From Anaerolineales bacterium (lineage in GTDB: Bacteria > Chloroflexota > Anaerolineae > 4572-78 > J111), in the NCBI GenBank assembly GCA_015075185.1, contig JABTUW010000002.1:372001-436000 (forward strand): a stretch of DNA of 64,000 nt, written 5' to 3'. Below the pieces are notes generated by a model. That model was not told the DNA's origin, made no database searches, and saw only the letters and a program-made list of their open reading frames with translations. Position 1 is the stretch's first letter; each line of letters opens with the position of its first letter. The position numbers were made by a program, and so were the translations under genes. Positions 60,141-64,000 of this stretch are shown here, piece by piece.

Positions 60141-61447
60141 AACAACCAAACTTAAGTCTGACCGCAGAGTATGCCGAGGGCGCAGAGTTTTCGAAAAAAA
60201 TCTCTGCGCTCTCTGCGACCTCGGCGGTTGAATTCCCATCGAGGTTGGTTAAGTCTGGCAGTCAGCGGTCGGCCAGCAGCGGTCTGACCTTCTCCCTCCC
60301 GCCCGAACTCGAAGCTGGCGCCCCGGCGGAAGCTCGCGGCCTGGCCCGGGACGAGGTGCGGCTGATGGTCTCGTACCTGGCCGACAACCGGGTCACGCAC
60401 ACCCAATTCCGCGCCCTGCCCGATTTTCTGAATGCGGGCGACCTGCTGGTCATCAACACCAGCGGCACGCTGAACGCCGCGCTCAGCGCCACCCGCGCCG
60501 ACGGCACGCCGCTCGAACTGCACGTGTCCACCCACCTGCCCGCCGATCTGTGGTGTGTCGAGGTGCGCCGACCGGACGGGATCACCTCGCGGCCCTTTCA
60601 TGAAGCGGTCGCCGGGGAGACGCTAAGCCTGCCCGCCGGGGCCACGGCCACCCTGCACACCCCCTATCGGCCTGAACACCGCCCCGGTGGCCCGACCCGG
60701 CTGTGGATCGCCACCCTGCACCTGCCCGAGTGGGCAAAAAATTATCCATACCCTGACACTAACCCCGTTGCGAATGAACGAATGGCGAATGATAGCCTCG
60801 ATTCGCCATTCGCTGATTCGCCATTCTTTTCCAAGGGCAGCGCCGGAACAAATTTAGAGAGCTACCTGCGCGAGTACGGCTTTCCCATCCGTTACTATTA
60901 CGTCGAGCAGCCCTGGCCGGGCGACTATTATCAAACGGTCTACGCCACCGAGCCGGGCAGCGCCGAAATGCCTTCTGCCGGGCGGGCTTTTACCCCGGAA
61001 TTAATCACCCGGCTGGTGGCGAAAGGGGTGCAGATCGCGCCGCTGATTTTGCACACGGGTGTGGCCAGTTTGGAGGAGCACGAGCCGCCCTACGAAGAAT
61101 ACTACCGCGTGCCGCTGGACACGGCCCGGCAGGTCAATACGGCCCGCACCGCTGGTAAGCGAGTGATCGCCGTCGGGACGACGGTGGTGCGGGCGCTGGA
61201 AACCGTGACCGACGCGGAAGGAACCACCCACCCCGGCGAGGGCTGGACGCGGCTGGTCATCACCCCGGAGTGGGGGCTGCGGGTGGTCAAGGGGCTGCTG
61301 ACCGGCCTGCACGAACCGGAGGCCAGCCATCTGGCGATGCTGCAAGCCCTGGCGGGACTGGAGCATTTGGAGGTTACTTATGGGGAGGCGTTAGAAAAGG
61401 GTTATCTGTGGCATGAGTTCGGGGATTTGCACTTGATGCTGCCTTAG
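60137..61447 (+). CDS. QueA-like S-adenosylmethionine:tRNA ribosyltransferase-isomerase carrying in-frame repeats
   Basis: 436 residues. Motifs of the QueA fold: ARDEVRLMVSYL, DLLVINTSGTLNAAL, YQTVYAT, SAGRAFTPELI, LHTGVASLEEHEPPYEEYYRVP, GKRVIAVGTTVVRALET, GLLTGLHEPEASHLAML. It belongs to the branch with an LPPELEAGAPAEARG start, seen in actinobacteria and Chloroflexota; a true queuosine role is likely but not certain for this branch. Two in-frame insertions of intergenic-type palindromes are visible: residues ~9-31 (nt 60161-60228) and ~211-230 (nt 60767-60827). Overlap ATGA with the SDR-VOC gene. A TTG at 60245 is an alternative start that would omit the first repeat. Confidence 0.88.
   Translation: MKQPNLSLTAEYAEGAEFSKKISALSATSAVEFPSRLVKSGSQRSASSGLTFSLPPELEAGAPAEARGLARDEVRLMVSYLADNRVTHTQFRALPDFLNAGDLLVINTSGTLNAALSATRADGTPLELHVSTHLPADLWCVEVRRPDGITSRPFHEAVAGETLSLPAGATATLHTPYRPEHRPGGPTRLWIATLHLPEWAKNYPYPDTNPVANERMANDSLDSPFADSPFFSKGSAGTNLESYLREYGFPIRYYYVEQPWPGDYYQTVYATEPGSAEMPSAGRAFTPELITRLVAKGVQIAPLILHTGVASLEEHEPPYEEYYRVPLDTARQVNTARTAGKRVIAVGTTVVRALETVTDAEGTTHPGEGWTRLVITPEWGLRVVKGLLTGLHEPEASHLAMLQALAGLEHLEVTYGEALEKGYLWHEFGDLHLMLP
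60161..60228. repeat. Dispersed CGCAGAG palindromic element, copy 3, inside a CDS
   Basis: 68 nt: ACCGCAGAGTATGCC...GCAGAG and CTCTGCG...TCGGCGGT, lying in frame in the N-terminus of the QueA-like gene. Confidence 0.85.
60779..60827. repeat. CGAATGGCGAAT palindrome inside the QueA-like CDS
   Basis: CGAATGGCGAAT (60779-60790) and ATTCGCCATTCG (60801-60812) form perfect 12-bp arms; a third copy GATTCGCCATTC follows at 60816. It encodes NERMANDSLDSPFADSPF, a non-family insertion. Confidence 0.85.
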
Positions 61448-61457
61448 TGGTTAAGGA

Positions 61458-62210
61458 TCAGCTAGACTCAAAGGCAAAAAGCGCTCCTTGAGCAATTCGG
61501 GTTGAATAGGCGCTTTGGTCCAAAGTCAAAAATACACCGTCTACCCTGCTGGCGCTGGCCCGAAATTCCCGCGCATGTTCTTCTGACCAGAAGAATAAGG
61601 AGTTGTTTCAGTAAGCGTGGATGATGTTCGGTTCGGTAAAAGTTTCCCAATTGATCTGCGGCTCGAAGACCAGGGGTTCAGCCTCCGGCTCAGTGACGCG
61701 AAACCTCAACTCACTATCCATGACGATTTGGAGGGGTCGGGCGCAGTGGCCGCAGACGGTATTGATGACCACAGACAAAGATTCTTGGCGTAATCGCCCT
61801 TGCACGAAGGGCGTCGCTATAGCGTCCTCAGCTCAGGCGGCGTAGACCTGTTCACCCGTACTAAAAGTAAGGTGATGCGGGGTCGGCTCAACCGTCACTG
61901 GATAGGCCCAGGCTACGGCACCCTGGGCATTGCGGACCAGAAAAACGAGATGCCGCTCAAGCTCATCAAGGATAACCTCTACCTGGGTGAGAGGCAAGCC
62001 TAACTTTTGGGCAATGAACTCGGGGCGGATGGGTTCGCCAAGAGCTGGGAGTTCTCTGACCACAAAATAGCGGACCTGGTGATGGACCTCCGTCATGAAA
62101 CCAAGTCTCGTTTGAAAATGCTGAGGCGCTTGAGCTAACTGTTCCTGCCATGTCCCAGATGGGACTGGAATCATTTGGCGTCCTCGCCCTAACAGGATAG
62201 TCTCTTTCAT
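61458..62210 (-). CDS. Organomercurial lyase (MerB)-like protein with two in-frame UGA codons: candidate double-selenocysteine protein
   Basis: 250 codons if two UGAs are read through (61835-61833 = residue 126; 61610-61608 = residue 201). N-terminal winged helix (VRYFVVRELPALGEPIRPEF...LTQVEVILDELERHL), then WAYPVTVEPTPHHLTFSTGE, QVYAA-U-AEDAIATPFVQG, TVCGHCARPLQI, NIIHAY-U-NNSLFFWSEEHAREF and a conserved-looking tail to a third UGA. MerB uses Cys96, Asp99 and Cys159; here U126, D129 and U201 fall at these places. Hairpins follow both UGAs (see separate entries). Start overlaps the upstream gene by ATGA. Alternatives: pseudogene with two nonsense changes, but the frame is intact across 250 codons and only catalytic Cys sites are changed. 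No sel genes are in the window. Confidence 0.75.
61578..61595 (-). promoter_or_regulatory. SECIS-like hairpin after the second UGA
   Basis: Minus-strand RNA UUCUUCU-GGUC-AGAAGAA: perfect 7-bp stem, 4-nt loop starting 20 nt after UGA, with G first and GU inside, as in bacterial SECIS loops (fdhF has AGGUCU). Confidence 0.65.
61796..61812 (-). promoter_or_regulatory. SECIS-like hairpin after the first UGA
   Basis: Minus-strand RNA GCCCUU-CGUGC-AAGGGC: perfect 6-bp stem, 5-nt loop starting 27 nt after UGA, with G at loop position 2 followed by U. Distance and loop fit the published bacterial SECIS consensus. Confidence 0.6.
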
Positions 62211-62494
62211 GGAACTGTCTCCTCCTTGAGTTGGTGGCTGGCCTCGGCCCCGTAATTCAACCCATAAATTTCCTTCAATTGGGCGATACGTTGGAGAGTC
62301 TGCTCACTAAAGGGCGATTTGTTCTCAAAAGCGTGCAACACAATCCCTTCCAGCAGGTCGCCCAGGGAAAGATCCAGATACTCAGCCAGCGCCTTGAGCA
62401 CTTTGACCATACTCTTTTCCATGCGCACCCCGGTCTGGACTCGTTCAACGATCAAGGAAGTGTCGGCAGACTGATTATTTTGTTCGGTCGCCAT
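62207..62494 (-). CDS. Small ribbon-helix-helix-like protein
   Basis: 95 residues. ERVQTGVRMEKSMVKVLKALAEYLDLSLGDLLEGIVLHAF fits a beta-strand plus two helices of the CopG/Arc type. It overlaps the MerB-like start by 4 bases, so the two are co-translated; a regulator of the pair is plausible. Confidence 0.72.
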   Translation of the reverse strand: MATEQNNQSADTSLIVERVQTGVRMEKSMVKVLKALAEYLDLSLGDLLEGIVLHAFENKSPFSEQTLQRIAQLKEIYGLNYGAEASHQLKEETVP

Positions 62495-62553
62495 CAGCTT
62501 TTCCTTTTACTAATATAGGACTTACGCAATTGAACTGTGTTGAAGAAAAAATC

Positions 62554-62619
62554 ACCGCAGAGACGCCGAGAACGCAGAGAAATTTTATAAAAACTCAGCG
62601 ACCTCTGCGCCTCTGCGGT
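62554..62619. repeat. Dispersed CGCAGAG palindromic element, copy 4
   Basis: 66 nt: ACCGCAGAGACGCC...CGCAGAG and CTCAGCGACCTC...CTCTGCGGT, in the gap upstream of the RHH-MerB pair. Confidence 0.85.
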
Positions 62620-62747
62620 AAAATTTTGGCCTTAGACTTTCGAACTGCGTAACTCATATAATAGAATAGTTTTGTTATCTTGTTACCTATGTACCATTAT
62701 AACAAATAGATAGACCTGTGTCAAACGCCATTAATTGATGTTTTCGG
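62620..62747. other. Gene-free stretch upstream of the RHH-MerB pair
   Basis: AT-rich, with direct TTACGCA and GTTACCTATGTACC-like segments. It probably contains the promoter of the minus-strand RHH-MerB operon, but no good pair of hexamers was identified. Confidence 0.4.
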
Positions 62748-62779
62748 AAATAAAAATGCCTCACCCGCGGCGAGGCATT
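62748..62779 (-). terminator. Intrinsic terminator after the M16 peptidase gene
   Basis: Minus strand AATGCCTC / GAGGCATT, 9-nt GC-rich loop, TTTATTT tail, 70 nt after the peptidase stop. Confidence 0.85.
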
Positions 62780-62849
62780 GATCCAGAGTCTCGGATGTCC
62801 TCATCCCATCCCCTGGGGCAAGAAAACAAGACACTATGTTTGCCCTACT

Positions 62850-64000
62850 TTACTTAACCTCTTTCCCTTCGTTATCCACGACAACCACTTGGCCAATCGC
62901 CTCCAACTGCGGCTTGACCATTTCAGCATCACCGACGACGACGATGATCGGCTGCTCGGAGTCAATATAGTTGGCGGCGGCGGCGTGGGCTTCGCTGGCC
63001 GTGACCGCCTCGATGTTTTGCAGGTAATCTTTCAGCTCTTCGATGGGCACGCCGGTCAGGTAGCGGGTGGCCAGGGCATTGGCAAAGTCGGAGGGCTGCT
63101 CGAGGGCCAGGGCAAAGCTGCCGATGAGCTGGTTCTTGGCGTCGGTCAGTTCCTGCTCGGAAATGGGTTCGGTGCGGATGCGCTTCAGCTCTTTTAAAAT
63201 TTCCTGCACGGCGTCGGCGGCGTGGTCCTGACTGACATCACCGACCACGCGGAAGGTGCTGACGTCATTGGGCCGGCCAAAACGGCTGTAGACGCCATAG
63301 GTGTAACCTTTATCCTCCCGCAGGTTGGTGTAGAGGCGCGAAGAGGAACCGCCGCCCAGCACGGCGTTGACCACTTCCAGGGCGTAGCGGTCCGGGTTGC
63401 GGGCATCAATCCCCCGGTTGCCCACCTGGATGGTCGCCTGTTCGGAGGTGGGCCGGTCTACCAGATAGATGGTCGAGGTGTCGCCCAGCTCGGCTTCGGG
63501 ATAGTTGAGGAAGTCCGGCACCTCGCCCTGCTCCCAATCCCCAAAAACCCGCTCGGTCTCACTTTTGGCTTCCTCGGCGGTGATGTCGCCGACGATGACC
63601 AGCAGGGCGTTGTTGGGCTTGAAATAGGTCTGGTGAAACTCAACCAGGTCGTCACGGGTCAGCCCTTTGACCGTTTCCGGGCCGGTGATGAAGCCATAGG
63701 GATGGCTGCCGTAGGCCAGGCGGCCAAACTGGCGATTGGCCATGCTGGCCGGGTTAACCTGATCCTGTTCCAAAAAGGTCAGGGTTTGGGTTTTATCAAC
63801 CTGGAACTCCTTTTCGGGAAAGGTCGAATTGCGGGCCATATCGCTCAGCAGGTCAAAGGCCAGGGTCGCATCCGTGGCCAGGGCGTCCACCGAAACGGAG
63901 GTCCACTCCAAGGCGGCGCTGGAGCCGACCGAGCCACCGGCCGCTTCAATGGTTTCGGCTATTTCGGCGGCGGTGCGGGTCTGGGTGCCTTTGGTCAGCA
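62850..64000 (-). CDS. M16-family (insulinase/processing-peptidase-like) peptidase, 5' partial
   Basis: The frame is open to the window edge (the internal TTG at 63911 is not the start); visible part 383 residues. LTKGTQTRTAAEIAETIEAAGGSVGS is the segment that follows the HxxEH zinc site, which lies just outside. Then ATDATLAFDLLSDMARNSTFPEKEF, YGSHPYGFITGPETVKGLTRDDLVEFH, PNNALLVIVGDI and the M16_C domain with VLGGGSSSRLYTNLREDKGYTYGVYS. Members degrade small peptides or leaders, often as pairs of active and inactive subunits. Confidence 0.93.
   Translation of the reverse strand, partial: LTKGTQTRTAAEIAETIEAAGGSVGSSAALEWTSVSVDALATDATLAFDLLSDMARNSTFPEKEFQVDKTQTLTFLEQDQVNPASMANRQFGRLAYGSHPYGFITGPETVKGLTRDDLVEFHQTYFKPNNALLVIVGDITAEEAKSETERVFGDWEQGEVPDFLNYPEAELGDTSTIYLVDRPTSEQATIQVGNRGIDARNPDRYALEVVNAVLGGGSSSRLYTNLREDKGYTYGVYSRFGRPNDVSTFRVVGDVSQDHAADAVQEILKELKRIRTEPISEQELTDAKNQLIGSFALALEQPSDFANALATRYLTGVPIEELKDYLQNIEAVTASEAHAAAANYIDSEQPIIVVVGDAEMVKPQLEAIGQVVVVDNEGKEVK

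Noticed and set aside
61608..61805. Separate 65-aa gene on the minus strand
   Set aside because: It is the middle piece of the MerB-like frame between the two UGAs; its first Met is internal and no ribosome site precedes it.
61458..62210. Code change (UGA as Trp) to explain the MerB-like frame
   Set aside because: UGA is used as a normal stop by many other intact genes here, and family residues at both sites are Cys, not Trp.

Overview
The window looks like a chromosome fragment from a Chloroflexota bacterium, most likely Anaerolineae-like. This is an inference from gene content: a class III cyclase/AAA-ATPase/TPR protein, Npt-HEAT-cNMP and pentapeptide-repeat proteins, an F420 gene (cofD), a Flp pilin, NarL-type two-component genes, and many dispersed palindromic repeats. 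There is no rRNA, recognisable tRNA, transposase, phage or CRISPR array. Both ends cut through genes: a cyclase/ATPase on the left and an M16 peptidase on the right.

Layout. 1-3.9 kb: end of the cyclase-ATPase, then a small zinc-finger / winged-helix / MinD-like ATPase set. 4.2-19.7 kb: one long plus-strand run with an Npt-type membrane/HEAT/cyclic-nucleotide-binding protein, a one-module NRPS ending in a domain resembling cyanobacterial acyl-ACP reductase (AAR), an Sfp-type phosphopantetheinyl transferase, an oligopeptide-binding lipoprotein, a HAMP-GAF membrane sensor, a second MinD-like ATPase and a phosphohexomutase. 19.8-22.8 kb: a BrnT/BrnA toxin-antitoxin pair, a sugar-nucleotidyltransferase and a MoxR ATPase. 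22.9-30.4 kb: TerC, CofD, a NAGPA-like protein, an MFS exporter, a methyltransferase, an HDAC-like deacetylase and an unlisted 48-aa Flp pilin. 30.7-33.4 kb: MoxR plus DUF58. 33.4-38.7 kb: a strong promoter, leader ORF and tandem terminators ahead of a BmrCD-like heterodimeric ABC exporter and a BltD-like acetyltransferase. 39-43 kb: a GIY-YIG/HTH protein, a haem-oxygenase-like protein, nadD and obg. 43-47.4 kb: an AraC regulator, then a ThiF-like / HPS / PHI / radical SAM operon. 47.6-59 kb: housekeeping and stress genes (DMT transporter, GNAT, NarL-type kinase/regulator pair, methionine aminopeptidase, pentapeptide protein, ArsR-START operon, MFS). 59-64 kb: an SDR-VOC fusion, a QueA-like gene, an organomercurial-lyase-like gene and an M16 peptidase.

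The strongest discovery is at 61458-62210 (minus). A MerB-like frame is interrupted by exactly two in-frame UGA codons, aligned with the two catalytic cysteines of MerB. Each is followed at the right distance by a hairpin with a G/GU apical loop, as in bacterial SECIS elements. The simplest reading is a double-selenocysteine MerB-family protein that ordinary gene callers would split into three fragments. Next in interest are the NRPS with an AAR-like reductive terminus, the attenuator-like leader before the ABC exporter, the QueA-like gene carrying two palindromic repeats in frame, and a radical SAM protein with a CX3CXC instead of a CX3CX2C cluster motif.
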